From Acidovorax sp. T1 (GTDB taxonomy: Bacteria > Pseudomonadota > Gammaproteobacteria > Burkholderiales > Burkholderiaceae_C), in assembly GCF_002176815.1 (NCBI RefSeq), contig NZ_CP021648.1, positions 4,011,001 to 4,075,000 on the forward strand: a stretch of 64,000 nt of DNA, written 5' to 3'. This document shows, piece after piece, positions 43,184-54,669 of the stretch. The notes beneath the pieces are model-generated. The model was not told the DNA's origin. It saw only the letters and a list, made by a program, of their open reading frames with translations, and did no database searches. The translations under genes were made by a program, and so were the position numbers. How positions within the stretch are numbered: the stretch's first letter is position 1; every line of letters begins with the position of its first letter.

Positions 43184-44080
43184 TTACTTCAGCTGGGCCT
43201 TGAGCAGCTTGCCCAGTTCCGAGGGGTTGCGCGTGATGACGAAGCCCGACTCTTCCATGATGGCGAGCTTGGCATCGGCCGTATCGGCACCGCCGGAGAT
43301 CAGCGCGCCTGCGTGGCCCATGCGCTTGCCGGCCGGAGCCGTCACGCCCGCGATGAAGCCGACGATGGGCTTCTTCATGTTGGCCTTGCACCACTGCGCT
43401 GCTTCGGCTTCGTCAGGACCGCCGATTTCGCCAATCATGATGACGGCATCGGTGTCGGGATCGTCGTTGAAGGCCTTCATCACGTCGATGTGCTTCAAGC
43501 CATTGATGGGGTCGCCACCAATGCCCACGGCGGTGGATTGGCCCAGGCCCACTTCGGTCAGCATGGCCACGGCTTCGTACGTCAGCGTGCCCGAGCGGCT
43601 CACCACGCCGATGCGGCCCTTGCGGTGGATGTGGCCGGGCATGATGCCGATCTTGATTTCGTCGGGCGTGATGATGCCGGGGCAGTTGGGGCCCAGCAGC
43701 AGCGTCTTCTTGCCGCCGGCGGCTTCCTTGGCCTTCATCTTGTTGCGCACCATGAGCATGTCGCGCACTGGAATGCCTTCGGTGATGCAGATTGCCATAT
43801 CCAGGTCGGCCTCGACGGCTTCCCAGATGGCGGCAGCAGCGCCTGCGGGCGGCACGTAGATCACCGACACGGTGGCGCCGGTTTGCGCGGCAGCTTCCTT
43901 GACGGAGGCGTAGATCGGGATGTTGAAGATCGACTCGCCGGCCTTCTTGGGGTTCACGCCGGCCACGAAGGCGTTCTTGCCGTTCGCGTATTCCTGGCAC
44001 TTTTCGGTGTGGAACTGGCCAGTCTTGCCCGTGATGCCCTGGGTGATGACCTTGGTGTCTTTGTTGATGTAGATCGACAT
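43184..44080 (-). CDS. sucD: Succinyl-CoA synthetase subunit alpha
   Basis: The alpha subunit carries the phosphohistidine of succinyl-CoA synthetase (succinyl-CoA + ADP + Pi to succinate + ATP + CoA) in the citric acid cycle. 298 residues. N-terminal CoA-binding Rossmann domain with [17 protein letters not shown], then [12 protein letters not shown] and the catalytic histidine in [11 protein letters not shown]. It lies 19 bp after sucC and ends near a strong terminator. Confidence 0.98.
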   Translation of the reverse strand: MSIYINKDTKVITQGITGKTGQFHTEKCQEYANGKNAFVAGVNPKKAGESIFNIPIYASVKEAAAQTGATVSVIYVPPAGAAAAIWEAVEADLDMAICITEGIPVRDMLMVRNKMKAKEAAGGKKTLLLGPNCPGIITPDEIKIGIMPGHIHRKGRIGVVSRSGTLTYEAVAMLTEVGLGQSTAVGIGGDPINGLKHIDVMKAFNDDPDTDAVIMIGEIGGPDEAEAAQWCKANMKKPIVGFIAGVTAPAGKRMGHAGALISGGADTADAKLAIMEESGFVITRNPSELGKLLKAQLK

Positions 44081-44099
44081 GGGTATTTCTCCGGGCTTC

Positions 44100-45260
<1,161 letters not shown>

Positions 45261-45432
45261 GAGGTCTCTCTCAGGGAAGGATGGTATTTACCCGTTTACC
45301 ATGAACAACAATTGTCTGGACGCGGGCTGGGAACATGGCAGCGGGCGACTGTATCATGCTGCACCGCACCAACCCTTGTGCCCAGCTTACAAGGTCGCCC
45401 ACAGCACATTCACCCCTTGCAGGAGCATTCAC

Positions 45433-46365
45433 ATGTCCAGAATCTTTATCGATGGCGAAGCCGGCACCACGGGCCTGCAAATCCGTGAACGCCTGCAGGC
45501 CATGCCGCAGATCGAGCTGGTCAGCATTGCCCCCGAGCTGCGCAAGGACCCTGCCGCCAAGCGCGAACTGATTGCGGGCGTGGACCTGGTGGTGCTGTGC
45601 CTGCACGACGACGCCGCGCGCGAGACCGTGGCCATGGTCGATGACATCGAAAAAACCACCGGCCGCCAGGTGAAGGTGATCGACGCCAGCACCGCGCACC
45701 GCACGGCACCGGGCTGGGTGTTTGGTTTCCCCGAGCTGGCCGCCGGTCAGGCGCAGGCCGTGCGCGAGGCGCTGCGCGTCTCCAACCCCGGCTGCTACGC
45801 CACCGGCGCGATTGCCCTGCTGCGCCCGCTGGTCGATGCGGGCCTGGTGCCTAAAGACTTTCCGCTGGCGCTGCCTTCGGTCAGTGGCTATTCGGGCGGC
45901 GGCCGCACCATGATCGAGGCTTATGAGCAGGGCCAGGCCGCACCGTTCGAGCTGTACGCGCTGGGCCTGTCGCACAAGCACCTGCCCGAGATCCTGAAAT
46001 ACACCGGGCTCACGCGCCGGCCCATCTTCGTACCGGCCGTCGGCAACTTCCGCCAGGGCATGCTGGTGCAGTTGCCCCTGCACCTGGATCTGCTGCCGGG
46101 CCAGCCCAAGGCGGCCGACCTGCACGACGCTCTGGCCGCGCACTACGCCCAAAGCAACACGCCCGCGCAGTGGGTGAGCGTGCTGCCACCCACCGAAGAT
46201 GGCAAGTTGGAGCCCACCGCGCTCAACGACACCAACAAGCTGGAGTTGCGCGTGTTCGCCAACGAAACCTACCGCCACGCCGTGCTGGTGGCGCGCCTGG
46301 ATAACCTGGGCAAGGGCGCCAGCGGTGCTGCGGTGCAAAACATGCAATTGATGCTGGGTTTGTAA
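45433..46365 (+). CDS. argC: N-acetyl-gamma-glutamyl-phosphate reductase (type 2)
   Basis: Third step of arginine synthesis: NADPH-dependent reduction of N-acetylglutamyl phosphate to the semialdehyde. ATG 45433 gives 310 residues, the length of the short type 2 branch. Rossmann start [17 protein letters not shown], catalytic Cys121 in [11 protein letters not shown] and the His of LGLSHKH are visible. Upstream in-frame ATGs lie in the sucC promoter region and are not used. Monocistronic. Confidence 0.95.
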   Translation: MSRIFIDGEAGTTGLQIRERLQAMPQIELVSIAPELRKDPAAKRELIAGVDLVVLCLHDDAARETVAMVDDIEKTTGRQVKVIDASTAHRTAPGWVFGFPELAAGQAQAVREALRVSNPGCYATGAIALLRPLVDAGLVPKDFPLALPSVSGYSGGGRTMIEAYEQGQAAPFELYALGLSHKHLPEILKYTGLTRRPIFVPAVGNFRQGMLVQLPLHLDLLPGQPKAADLHDALAAHYAQSNTPAQWVSVLPPTEDGKLEPTALNDTNKLELRVFANETYRHAVLVARLDNLGKGASGAAVQNMQLMLGL

Positions 46366-46432
46366 GCGGGCACGCACTGCGATAGCGGGATGTGACGCAG
46401 CCGGTTGGCTGGCCAGGCCACTGATTTGCTCT

Positions 46433-46490
46433 GCATTTGATAGCTTGTAGCGCTTATCAATAAAGCGCTTGATGCCCTTTTCGCTGCGAA
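46433..46490. repeat. Intergenic hairpin repeat (TAGCGCTT family), copy 10
   Basis: TTGATAGCTTGTAGCGCTTA, TCAATAAAGCGCTTGATGCC then CTTTTC, between argC and the SRAP gene. Confidence 0.85.
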
Positions 46491-46517
46491 ACTCCCCCAC
46501 GCAGGTACCATGGCCCG

Positions 46518-47261
46518 ATGAGTACCCATTACGAAACCCTGCAGCAAGCCGATACCTACCGCGAGGCGTTTGCGGTAGAGCCCCCAGCAGCGCTGGGCGA
46601 GCGCCACCTGTGGCCGCGCAAGCCAGGCTTTTTCATCGTGCATGCAGCGACGGCGGCGGCCCTGTCGCAACCGCCAGGGGCCGCGCCCGAGGCCGCGCCG
46701 CCATCCACCGACAACGCTGCGCCCGCACGCGTGCTGGTGCCAGCGCAGTGGGGCCTGGTGCCGCACTGGGTCAAGTCGGCGTCCGACGCCAAGCTGCGCG
46801 CGCCCAAGCTGGTCAATGCCAAGTCCGACACCGCCTCGACCGGCACGGCGTTTCGCGATGCCTGGCTGAAGGGCCAGCGCTGCATCGTGCCCATGGCCGC
46901 GTTTTATGAAGACGACCTGCGCAGCGGCAAGGCCGTGTCCACCCGCGTTGCGCGCGTGGACGGCAAGCCCATGGGCGTGGCAGGCCTGTGGGCACGCTGG
47001 CAAGGCGCGGATGGCGAGGTGATCATCAGCTACTGCCTGCTCACGGTGAACGCCAACAACCACGCGCTGCTGCACCGCTACGGCCAGCCGGGCAGCGAGA
47101 AAAGCATGCCCGCCATCGTCAACGAAGGCGCCTACGACGCCTGGCTCACGGCCCGGCCCGAGAAGGCCAAGGAGTTCATGCGGCAGTACGCGGCGCAGTG
47201 GCTCACAGCCAACCCGGTGGAGAAGAAAGCGGACAAGGTGCCCAAGGGCTTGCTGGGCTGA
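46518..47261 (+). CDS. SRAP (YedK/HMCES-like) protein lacking Cys2
   Basis: 247 residues of the SOS-response-associated peptidase family. Classical members form a thiazolidine crosslink to abasic sites through Cys2. Here the second residue is Ser (MSTHYETLQQ). The family core is otherwise visible: WGLVPHWVKS, NAKSDTASTGTAFRDAW, RCIVPMAAFYE with the active-site Glu, and SYCLLTVNANNH, then EKSMPAIV where typical members have a His before MP. It may be a divergent branch with altered chemistry. No SOS box was recognised upstream. Confidence 0.85.
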   Translation: MSTHYETLQQADTYREAFAVEPPAALGERHLWPRKPGFFIVHAATAAALSQPPGAAPEAAPPSTDNAAPARVLVPAQWGLVPHWVKSASDAKLRAPKLVNAKSDTASTGTAFRDAWLKGQRCIVPMAAFYEDDLRSGKAVSTRVARVDGKPMGVAGLWARWQGADGEVIISYCLLTVNANNHALLHRYGQPGSEKSMPAIVNEGAYDAWLTARPEKAKEFMRQYAAQWLTANPVEKKADKVPKGLLG

Positions 47262-47288
47262 CGCTGCACCTACCGCCCAGGGGCGCGC

Positions 47289-48548
47289 TCAGGAAGGCCG
47301 CCTCATCTGGCAAGAAGTGGGCTGGGCGCTAACGTAAGAGTCCCAGACCACTTCGGAGCGGAAGCCGTAACCGGTTTTCTCGGCGTCGTACTTCACACCC
47401 TTGCTGCCCTGCTTGGCCCAGATGCCCAGGTAAAGCGGGGCTTCGAGCTGGTGGTCGGTCTTGCGCATGCGCACCTCGCCCATGGGGCTCTTGTAGGTCA
47501 TGCCTTCCAGGGCCAGGGCCACCTTCTTGGCGTCGGTGGACTGCGCCTTGCGCATGGCTTCACGCAGCATGTGCACGCTGTTCCAGTGGGCGGCAAACAC
47601 AAAGTCGTCGCCCGTCTTTTTCTTGTAGTCCACGTAGATCTTTTCCAGCTCGGGAGTAGGGGCGTTGTGCACCCAGTTCCAGATCACCCCCACCTTGTCC
47701 TCACCCCAGGGGCCAATTTGCGCGGGCGTGCCAGGGTTATTGGCGTTGAGCGTGAAGTAGTTGATGTTCAGGCCGTAGTCGCGGGACGACTTGAACAACA
47801 GCGTCAGGTCGCTGCCCCAGTTGGACGTGATGACCGTATCGGCCTTGGCAGCGGCCATCTTCGCCACGTACGAGGCAAAGTCGCGCGTCTGCGCAATGGG
47901 GATGAAGTCTTCACCCACGATCTCGATGTCGGGCCGCTTGCGGGCCAGGTACTCCTTGGCGGCCTTGGAGACCTGGCGGCCGTGGGTGTAGTCTTGGTTG
48001 ATCAGGTACACGCGCTTCACATCCTTGCGGCCTTGCAGGTAGGTGGTCAGCGCCTCCATCTTCATCTCGCTCGATGGATAGAAGCGGAAGTGCCAGAAGC
48101 TGCAGCGCTCGTTGGTGAGCTGCGGGTCCATGGCGGCGTAGTTGAGGTACACGGTGGCGCGCTCCGGGTCGCGCTCGGCGAGCTTGTTGAGCGCATCGAC
48201 CAGCGCCAGCGCCACGCCCGATCCGCCCCCCTGGGTGATGTAGCGCACGCCCCGGTCGGTGGCGGCCTTCAGGGCATTCAGGCTCTCCTGCGGCGTGCCC
48301 TTGTTGTCAAAGTCCACCACCTCGAACCGGGGCTCGTTGGGCCCCGCCTTGGCGTTGACCTGCGCCACCACCTCGCGCAGCTGGTTGAGCGAGCGTTGGC
48401 CGGTGAGCGCAAAGGGGCCGGACAGCAGGTCGATGAAGCCGATCTTCACCGTCTCGGCCGCGCCGGCGTGCGCCGCCATCACCAGCGCTGCGGCGCAGGC
48501 GCCGGCCTTGAGCCATTGGTGAGGCCATTTCCTGGGAACCATGTTCAT
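47289..48548 (-). CDS. Branched-chain amino acid ABC transporter substrate-binding protein
   Basis: 419 residues from ATG 48548. Signal peptide ends about residue 31 ([13 protein letters not shown]). The Peripla_BP_6 fold starts [20 protein letters not shown] and continues with [20 protein letters not shown] and [20 protein letters not shown], the LivJ/LivK type. Such proteins also bind aromatic or aliphatic carboxylates. No permease or ATPase is adjacent. The gene follows an acyl-CoA ligase on the same strand by 52 bp, so the ligand may be an acid fed to that enzyme. Confidence 0.9.
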   Translation of the reverse strand: MNMVPRKWPHQWLKAGACAAALVMAAHAGAAETVKIGFIDLLSGPFALTGQRSLNQLREVVAQVNAKAGPNEPRFEVVDFDNKGTPQESLNALKAATDRGVRYITQGGGSGVALALVDALNKLAERDPERATVYLNYAAMDPQLTNERCSFWHFRFYPSSEMKMEALTTYLQGRKDVKRVYLINQDYTHGRQVSKAAKEYLARKRPDIEIVGEDFIPIAQTRDFASYVAKMAAAKADTVITSNWGSDLTLLFKSSRDYGLNINYFTLNANNPGTPAQIGPWGEDKVGVIWNWVHNAPTPELEKIYVDYKKKTGDDFVFAAHWNSVHMLREAMRKAQSTDAKKVALALEGMTYKSPMGEVRMRKTDHQLEAPLYLGIWAKQGSKGVKYDAEKTGYGFRSEVVWDSYVSAQPTSCQMRRPS

Positions 48549-48600
48549 GTGTGTCTCCGTGGGGTGGGGGGGGGGAACTGCCAACAACGCAGGGCATTCT

Positions 48601-50235
48601 TCAACAACCGCTGAACACCGAGCCATGGCGTTGCCGCAGCTCGTTTTTCTGGACCTTGCCGGTGCCGCCCAGCGGCAGGCTGTCCACAAACAGCACGTCG
48701 TCGGGCAGCCACCACTTGGCGACACGCTGCGCGAGAAAGTCCAGGATCTGCGCTTTGTCCACCGGCTGGCCCGGCTTGCGCACGATGAAGAGCAGAGGGC
48801 GTTCGTCCCACCGGGGGTGCTTGACGCCGATGACGGCCGCCATGGCCACTGCGGGGTGGGCCACGGCGGCGTTCTCCAGATCAATGGAGCTGATCCACTC
48901 ACCGCCGGACTTGATCACGTCCTTGGTGCGGTCGCGGATCTGCACCACGCCTTGCGGACTGATGGTGGCGATGTCGCCCGTGGGGAACCAGCCATCGGCC
49001 AGCGCCGAGCGCTCGGCCTTGTGGTACCGGTCCACGATCCATTGGCCGCGCACCATCAGCTCGCCCTGTGCAACGCCGTCACGTGGAAGGCTGGCGCCGT
49101 TTTCATCCACCAGCTTGAGTTCGATGCCGAACACCGACTTGCCCTGCTTGGCGATCAGCGCGTGGCGGTCCTCGGGCGGCAGCTCGGCATCACCCGCGCC
49201 CAGCGTGCTCATGGTGGCGATGGCCGTGGTCTCGGTCATGCCCCAGCCGTGGCGCACGTCCACGTCGTACACGTCGTTGAACTTGGCGATCAGCGCCTTG
49301 GGCATGGCCGAGCCGCCCACGCCCGTGCGTCGCATGGTGCTAAAGCGCAGCTGGTGCTGCTCCACATGCTGGATCAGGCCCATCCAGATCGTGGGCACAC
49401 CCGCGCTGACGGTGACGCGCTCGGTTTCCATCAGCTCGTACAGGCTGGCGGCGTCCAGGCGCGGGCCGGGCAGCACCAGCTTGGCGCCGCCAATCAGGGC
49501 TGCATAGGGCAGGCACCACGCGTTGATGTGGAACATGGGCACCACGGGCAGGATGGTCTCCTGCGCGCTGATGCTGAGCACGCCCGGCATGCAGGCCGAC
49601 AGGGCGCTGAGCACCAGCGCCCGGTGCGAATACAACACGCCCTTGGGGTTGCCGGTGGTGCCCGACGTGTAGCACAGCGCCGCGCCAGTCTTTTCATCGC
49701 ATTCGGGCCAGGCAAAGGTGTCGCCCTGGCGGGCCACCAGCGTCTCATAGGCCTCGACTCCGGGCACCCCCTGCAGGTCGATGGCGCCCAGCGCACCGGC
49801 ATCGCACAGGGCCACCCAGTGCCGCACGCGGGGGCACGACGCAGCAATGGCGCGCACCAGCGGCGCAAAGGTGGTGTCGAACAGCACCACCTCGTCGTCG
49901 GCGTGGTTGACGATGTAGGCCAGCTGCTCGGGGTGCAGGCGCGGGTTGCAGGTGTGCATGACCATGCCGCTGCCGGACACGGCGTAATACGCCTCCAGGT
50001 GGCGGTGGTTGTTCCAGGCCAGCGAGCCCACCACGCTGCCGGGGCGCAGCCCCAGCGCCTGCAGTGCGTTGGCGAGCTGCCGGGCGCGCCGCGCCATGTC
50101 GGCAAAGCGGTAGCGGTGCAGGCTGCCATCGGTGTCGCGCGAGACGATCTGCTGGTCGCCGTATTGGTTCTCGCCATGCTCGAGGATGGCCGAAACCAGT
50201 AATGGCCGGTCCATCATGCTGCCGGGCTGCTGCAT
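48601..50235 (-). CDS. AMP-dependent acyl-CoA synthetase (medium/long-chain type)
   Basis: 544 residues from ATG 50235, with AAGGAG upstream. The ANL-family signatures are all there: P-loop [32 protein letters not shown], the hinge [20 protein letters not shown] and the C-terminal lysine in [13 protein letters not shown]. It activates a fatty or other carboxylic acid with ATP and CoA. It most likely serves with the binding protein downstream. The longer upstream frame is the antisense of ubiD. Confidence 0.93.
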   Translation of the reverse strand: MQQPGSMMDRPLLVSAILEHGENQYGDQQIVSRDTDGSLHRYRFADMARRARQLANALQALGLRPGSVVGSLAWNNHRHLEAYYAVSGSGMVMHTCNPRLHPEQLAYIVNHADDEVVLFDTTFAPLVRAIAASCPRVRHWVALCDAGALGAIDLQGVPGVEAYETLVARQGDTFAWPECDEKTGAALCYTSGTTGNPKGVLYSHRALVLSALSACMPGVLSISAQETILPVVPMFHINAWCLPYAALIGGAKLVLPGPRLDAASLYELMETERVTVSAGVPTIWMGLIQHVEQHQLRFSTMRRTGVGGSAMPKALIAKFNDVYDVDVRHGWGMTETTAIATMSTLGAGDAELPPEDRHALIAKQGKSVFGIELKLVDENGASLPRDGVAQGELMVRGQWIVDRYHKAERSALADGWFPTGDIATISPQGVVQIRDRTKDVIKSGGEWISSIDLENAAVAHPAVAMAAVIGVKHPRWDERPLLFIVRKPGQPVDKAQILDFLAQRVAKWWLPDDVLFVDSLPLGGTGKVQKNELRQRHGSVFSGC

Positions 50236-50453
50236 TGCTTTTGTCTCCTTGTGGTGTGCGCGGTGCTGCATCGCGGCATCCGTGGGGGTGCCGGTGCAGG
50301 GCCCTCTATGCCGGGGCTGGCGCATCGTCGCAAACAACGCGGGGCGCGCTTGTCTTCTGCGCGACTGGGGTGAGAGCCGCCCCCGTGGTGCGCCTTGGCC
50401 CGCGCAGAATGACCGGAATGCCGCGTTGACGCAGGGCCTACGGCCTTGGCGCG

Positions 50454-51941
50454 CTAAAAACCGAGCGCTGCGAAGAGCGCGTCCATGCGCGCCTGCACGG
50501 CAGCGTCCATGGCCATGGGGCGGCCCCACTCGCGCTGGGTTTCGCCGGGCCACTTGTTCGTGGCATCCATCCCCATCTTGCTGCCCAGGCCGCTCACGGG
50601 TGAGGCGAAGTCCAGGTAGTCGATGGGGGTGTGCTCCACCAGCAGCGTGTCGCGCGCCGGGTCCATGCGGGTGGTGATGGCCCAGATCACGTCTTTCCAA
50701 TTGCGCACGTCCACATCCGCATCCACCACCACGATGAACTTGGTGTACATGAACTGGCGCAGGTGGCTCCACACGCCCATCATCACGCGCCGCGCGTGGC
50801 CCGCGTAGGCCTTGCGGATGCTGACCACCGCCATTCGGTAGCTGCAGCCTTCGGGCGGCAGGTAGAAGTCCACGATCTCGGGGAACTGCTTTTGCAGCAG
50901 CGGGATGAACAGCTCGTTCATCGCCAGGCCCAGCACGGCGGGCTCGTCGGGCGGCTTGCCGGTGTAGGTGCTGTGGTAGATCGCGTCCCGGCGCTGCGTG
51001 ATGCGGTCGATGGTGAGCACGGGGAACTCGGCGCATTCGTTGTAGTAGCCGGTGTGGTCGCCATACGGCCCTTCCAGCGCGTGCTGCCAGCCGCTCGCGT
51101 GGTTGGCGTCGGGCTGGATGTGGCCTTCGAGCACGATCTCTGCCGTGGCGGGCACTTGCAGGGGCACGCCCAAGGCCGCAACCACCTCGGTACGCGCGCC
51201 GCGCAGCAGGCCGGCAAACTGGTATTCGCTCAAGGCATCGGGCACGGGCGTGACGGCACCGAGCAGCGTGGCCGGGTCGGCCCCCAGCGCCACGGCCACG
51301 GGGTAGGGCTGGCCGGGGTGTGCGGCGCAGTGGTCGGCAAAGTCCAACGCGCCGCCCCGGTGCGCCAGCCAGCGCACGATGACCTGGTTGCGCCCGACCA
51401 CCTGCTGGCGGTAGATGCCCAGGTTTTGCCGCGCCTTGCGCGGCCCGCGCGTGATGGTCAGGCCCCAGGTGATGAGCGGGGCCACGTCGCCCGGCCAGCA
51501 GTGCTGCACGGGCAGGCGGGCCAGATCGACATCGGGGCCTTCCCACACCTCCTGCTGGCAGGGCGCGCCGCGCGCCACGGTGTACGGCGCCATGTTCCAC
51601 AGGGTCTTGAGCAGCTGGCCCATGCCCAGCATGTCTTTGAAGCCTTTCGGCGCCTCGGGCTCCTTCAGCGTGGCGAGCAAGGTGCCCAGGGCGCGCACGC
51701 CGCGCAGGTCGGGCACGCCCATGGCGCGGGCCACGCGGGCTGTCGTGCCAAACAGGTTGGTCAGCACCGGCATGCGGTGGCCCGTGGGCTGGGTGAACAG
51801 CAGCGCCGGGCCGCTGGCGGGCAGCACGCGGTCGCTGAGCGCGGTCATCTCCAGGTGGGGCGATACGGGCTCCGCCACGCGGCGCAGCTCGCCCGTGGCT
51901 TCGAGCTGGGCCATGAAGTCGCGCAGGTCGCTATAGGCCAT
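50454..51941 (-). CDS. ubiD: 4-hydroxy-3-polyprenylbenzoate decarboxylase
   Basis: UbiD removes the carboxyl group in ubiquinone synthesis using the prenylated flavin made by UbiX. 495 residues. N-terminal [20 protein letters not shown], then the prFMN/metal region with [20 protein letters not shown] and [20 protein letters not shown], and the C-terminal [20 protein letters not shown]. It lies 66 bp after ubiX with a hairpin repeat between. Confidence 0.97.
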   Translation of the reverse strand: MAYSDLRDFMAQLEATGELRRVAEPVSPHLEMTALSDRVLPASGPALLFTQPTGHRMPVLTNLFGTTARVARAMGVPDLRGVRALGTLLATLKEPEAPKGFKDMLGMGQLLKTLWNMAPYTVARGAPCQQEVWEGPDVDLARLPVQHCWPGDVAPLITWGLTITRGPRKARQNLGIYRQQVVGRNQVIVRWLAHRGGALDFADHCAAHPGQPYPVAVALGADPATLLGAVTPVPDALSEYQFAGLLRGARTEVVAALGVPLQVPATAEIVLEGHIQPDANHASGWQHALEGPYGDHTGYYNECAEFPVLTIDRITQRRDAIYHSTYTGKPPDEPAVLGLAMNELFIPLLQKQFPEIVDFYLPPEGCSYRMAVVSIRKAYAGHARRVMMGVWSHLRQFMYTKFIVVVDADVDVRNWKDVIWAITTRMDPARDTLLVEHTPIDYLDFASPVSGLGSKMGMDATNKWPGETQREWGRPMAMDAAVQARMDALFAALGF

Positions 51942-51952
51942 GTCAGGTCCAG

Positions 51953-52013
51953 AATTTGAATGAAATCGGCCTCTAGCGCTTATCCATCAAGCGCTAGCAG
52001 CTATCAATTAAGG
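51953..52013. repeat. Hairpin repeat (TAGCGCTT family), copy 11, between ubiX and ubiD
   Basis: CTCTAGCGCTTATCCATCAA, GCGCTAGCAGCTATCAATTA; one end supplies the TAA stop codon of ubiX. Confidence 0.88.
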
Positions 52014-52604
52014 AGTATCTGGTGCCAGACCCTGCCACCGAGGCGCCAGGTCGTGGGGCACGTCGATGAGGTCGAGCACGCGGGCCACGCTGTAGTCCAC
52101 CACTTCGCCCACCGTTTGCGGGCGCAGGTAGAAGGCGGGCAGCGGCGGGCAGATGATGCCGCCCATCTCGGTCACGGCCACCATGTTGCGCAGGTGTGTA
52201 AGGTGCAGCGGCGACTCGCGCACCATCAGCACCAAGCGGCGGCGCTCCTTGAGGGCCACGTCGGCCGCACGCGTGAGCAGGTTGTCGGCCAGGCCATGCG
52301 CAATGGCGGCCAGCGTGCGCATGGAGCACGGCGCCACCACCATCGCATGGCACTGGAACGAACCGCTCGCAATGGCCGCGCCCACGTTGTGCAGGTCGTG
52401 CACGCGGTGCGCCAGGGCCTCGACGGCGGGGCGGTCCATGTCCAGCTCGTGCTGCAGGTTGCGCCAGCCCACGTCCGAGACAACCAGGTGCGTCTCGATG
52501 CCGCTCTGGCCCTGCAGCACCTGCAGCAGGCGCGCGCCATACACGGCGCCGCTGGCGCCCGAGATGGCGACGATGATGCGGCGGGTGTGGGCAACATCAG
52601 CCAT
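52008..52604 (-). CDS. ubiX: Flavin prenyltransferase UbiX
   Basis: 198 residues. UbiX transfers a dimethylallyl group to FMN to give the cofactor of UbiD. FMN-binding ISGASGAVYGARLLQVLQ, the AIASGSFQCHAMVVAPCSM active-site region and RRLVLMVRESPLHLTHLRNM are diagnostic. It overlaps the upstream DGC gene by 8 bp. Its stop codon lies in a hairpin repeat. Confidence 0.97.
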   Translation of the reverse strand: MADVAHTRRIIVAISGASGAVYGARLLQVLQGQSGIETHLVVSDVGWRNLQHELDMDRPAVEALAHRVHDLHNVGAAIASGSFQCHAMVVAPCSMRTLAAIAHGLADNLLTRAADVALKERRRLVLMVRESPLHLTHLRNMVAVTEMGGIICPPLPAFYLRPQTVGEVVDYSVARVLDLIDVPHDLAPRWQGLAPDTP

Positions 52605-53001
52605 GCGAGGGTTCCACGGCGACAGAGCGAGCCAAGGGCTGCGCCTGCTGGTCGGCCTCGACCTGCTCCAGCACCAGCGCGGCCTGCACCGGGTCGAAGT
52701 CTTCGTGCGTGCGCTTTTTCACGCCGTATTGCTGCAACTGGTAATGCCGGTCGGGCGCAATGCCGTGGCGCGCCAGCGTACTTTTCACGCACACCAGCGG
52801 GCAGCCGTCGAGCGCGATGATGGGCCGGCCCGAGCGCACGGTTTTCATGAGGTGCGGCACATCGCCGCCCACACCGGCGATGCACGACATCTCGGCCACG
52901 CCGCGCCGATCGAGCTGCAGCGCCACGTGGTTGGCCAGCTGCGCGGCGCTGGAGCAGCCCGAGCAGGAATAGACGAGGGGGTGGTTCGGATCGGCGGCCA
53001 T
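52597..53001 (-). CDS. Putative zinc-binding protein with DGC motif
   Basis: 134 residues from ATG 53001, which has AGGAGG at good spacing. Cysteines in VYSCSGCSSAAQLANHVAL, EMSCIAGVGGDVPHL and DGCPLVCVKSTL are the DGC-domain pattern (PF08859). Such proteins bind zinc and their role is unknown. The position between ubiT and ubiX, with overlaps, suggests a link to quinone synthesis or metal supply. Confidence 0.88.
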   Translation of the reverse strand: MAADPNHPLVYSCSGCSSAAQLANHVALQLDRRGVAEMSCIAGVGGDVPHLMKTVRSGRPIIALDGCPLVCVKSTLARHGIAPDRHYQLQQYGVKKRTHEDFDPVQAALVLEQVEADQQAQPLARSVAVEPSHG

Positions 53002-53003
53002 GG

Positions 53004-53519
53004 TCATCCTCCTGTGGTGTGCGAAGCGGAGTCGAGGCGCTGCCGGAGGTGGCCCAGCACCTGGCGCGGTGACAGCAACGGCACCCACTGGCGCGGGTCC
53101 AGCACGGGCAGCTCGATGGCATCGAGCGCGTTCTTCACCACCAGGCCCAGCTCGGTATCGCCCTCCATCGACAGGCGGCGGTTGAAAAACAGCGTGTCGG
53201 GGTCTTGCTGGCGCTGGGCCAGCAGCAAAAAGTCGTGGGCGGTGGCGCTCAGCGTCAGATCGGCGACCTCAGGGGCAACCAGCGGGGCGCGGGGCGCAAA
53301 GCGCTGGCCTGTCCAGGCAAAGTCGAACACCAGGCGCGCATCGCGAACCTGCACGTGCATTTTCTTGTGCAGCATCAGCTGCCCCACATCGGCGGGCAGA
53401 TGCCGGGCCAATGCCAGGTTGAGCGCCGTCACCAGCAGCAGCGAGCCGGGGTAGGCGGGCAGGCGCGACAGCAAGGCCCCCACCGGTGAGGGAACCAAAG
53501 AATCAGAAGAAGCAGCCAT
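53004..53519 (-). CDS. ubiT: O2-independent ubiquinone biosynthesis accessory factor UbiT
   Basis: 171 residues from ATG 53519, containing one SCP2 lipid-binding domain (about 45-150; LMLHKKMHVQVRDARLVFDF and FNRRLSMEGDTELGLVVKNA). In E. coli UbiT works with UbiU and UbiV to make ubiquinone without oxygen, probably by presenting the lipid intermediates. It lies between ubiV and the DGC gene on the same strand. Confidence 0.9.
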   Translation of the reverse strand: MAASSDSLVPSPVGALLSRLPAYPGSLLLVTALNLALARHLPADVGQLMLHKKMHVQVRDARLVFDFAWTGQRFAPRAPLVAPEVADLTLSATAHDFLLLAQRQQDPDTLFFNRRLSMEGDTELGLVVKNALDAIELPVLDPRQWVPLLSPRQVLGHLRQRLDSASHTTGG

Positions 53520-53564
53520 GGTGTGGGGGTGGCACGCGGGCCAGGTAGAAAAGCACGATGTCAA

Positions 53565-54488
53565 TCAGAGGCCGGGTGCGGTGGCACCGGCGTGCCCCTG
53601 CTCCAGACCAGGACGACCGAACCAGTAACCGTTGCAGGGCTGGTCGGGCATGAAAGGCTGCATGCGCAGCACAAAGTCTGCGCCGCCAGGCTGCGCCAGG
53701 CGCCGGGCTTCATCGAACAGCGCAATGATCTGCACCATGTGCTGCGACTGCGGGCTCAGCCGCACCAGGTCCACGCCCATGGTGCGCATCGCGGCCAGCT
53801 CGTTGGCCAGGTTGTAGACCCGGGCCGATTGCGTCTGCGTGCCGTTGAGCACGAGGAAGTCCTCGCTCTCGCGGGTGCGCAGCGTCAGGCCGTCGGGATG
53901 CTCCAGGCAGCTGAAGCGGCAGTCGTCTTTGGGCAGGTTGCAGTGGCGCGCCGTGAAGCAGCGCGCCGAGTAGGCCAGCGGCATGCGCCCGTAGGCGAAC
54001 ACTTCCGTTTCCAGGCCCGCAGGGCGATTCACCAGCATGGCGGCCAGCGCATCCTGCGCCATCTCCAGCGGCATCACCCAGCGGCTGGCGCCCAGCTGCG
54101 CCATCCATTGCAGCGAGGGTGCGTTGTACAGGTTGAGGTGCGGGCCCGCCACAAAGGGCCGACTTGTCGGTTGGCCCGACAGGCAGCGCACCGCGCCCAT
54201 GTCGTTGGCCTCGACGGTGAAGTCCGCGTTGTCAGCGATCTTGTGCAGCACGCTCACGTCCGAGCCCGACTCGATCAGCACCTGCGTGGACAGCACGGCC
54301 TGCTTGCCGGCGTCCTGCAGCATGCGGGCGATGTCCAGCCAGTCGGTCAGGCGCAGTTCGTGGCGGCGCGAGCACACCGTCTCGCCCAGATACACCACAT
54401 CGAGCGGCGTGGCGGCCATGGCCTCGTAGAAAGCAAAGATATCTTCGCGCGGCCAGTAGTACAGCAGCGGACCCAGGGATAGTTTCAT
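53565..54488 (-). CDS. ubiV: O2-independent ubiquinone hydroxylation protein UbiV
   Basis: 307 residues from ATG 54488. U32-peptidase family, one of the two iron-sulfur proteins that hydroxylate ubiquinone precursors anaerobically. Cys39 (GETVCS) and the group [18 protein letters not shown], with spacing 13 and 4 between the first, third and fourth cysteines, match the four cluster ligands of E. coli UbiV (39, 180, 193, 197). An ATG 5 codons upstream is less likely. Confidence 0.94.
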   Translation of the reverse strand: MKLSLGPLLYYWPREDIFAFYEAMAATPLDVVYLGETVCSRRHELRLTDWLDIARMLQDAGKQAVLSTQVLIESGSDVSVLHKIADNADFTVEANDMGAVRCLSGQPTSRPFVAGPHLNLYNAPSLQWMAQLGASRWVMPLEMAQDALAAMLVNRPAGLETEVFAYGRMPLAYSARCFTARHCNLPKDDCRFSCLEHPDGLTLRTRESEDFLVLNGTQTQSARVYNLANELAAMRTMGVDLVRLSPQSQHMVQIIALFDEARRLAQPGGADFVLRMQPFMPDQPCNGYWFGRPGLEQGHAGATAPGL

Positions 54489-54595
54489 CACGGTGCTCTC
54501 CATTTTTCAGGGCGTTGTGCGCAGCCCACTCGGCATAAAACTGGCGCGCCCCAGGCCAGCGGACGCCGCGCAAGGGCCGCCCCGCCGCGCTGGCG

Positions 54596-54664
54596 TCGTC
54601 CCCCTTCCCCTAGCGCGAAGCGCGTAGAGAGAAGGGGGAAGCCGCGCAGCGGCTCAGGGGGTTG
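54596..54664. repeat. REP-like double hairpin, copy 2
   Basis: Same layout and orientation as the copy at 1284-1345: CCCCCTTCC...GAAGGGGGAAGC, then a GCCGCGCAGCGGC hairpin and CAGGGGG. It lies between ubiU and ubiV. Confidence 0.8.
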
Positions 54665-54669
54665 TCTCA

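Noticed and set aside
50236..51600. Very long minus frame that joins the acyl-CoA ligase to upstream codons
   Set aside because: The extra N-terminal 455 residues are an out-of-frame reading of ubiD; the real start with AAGGAG is at 50235.
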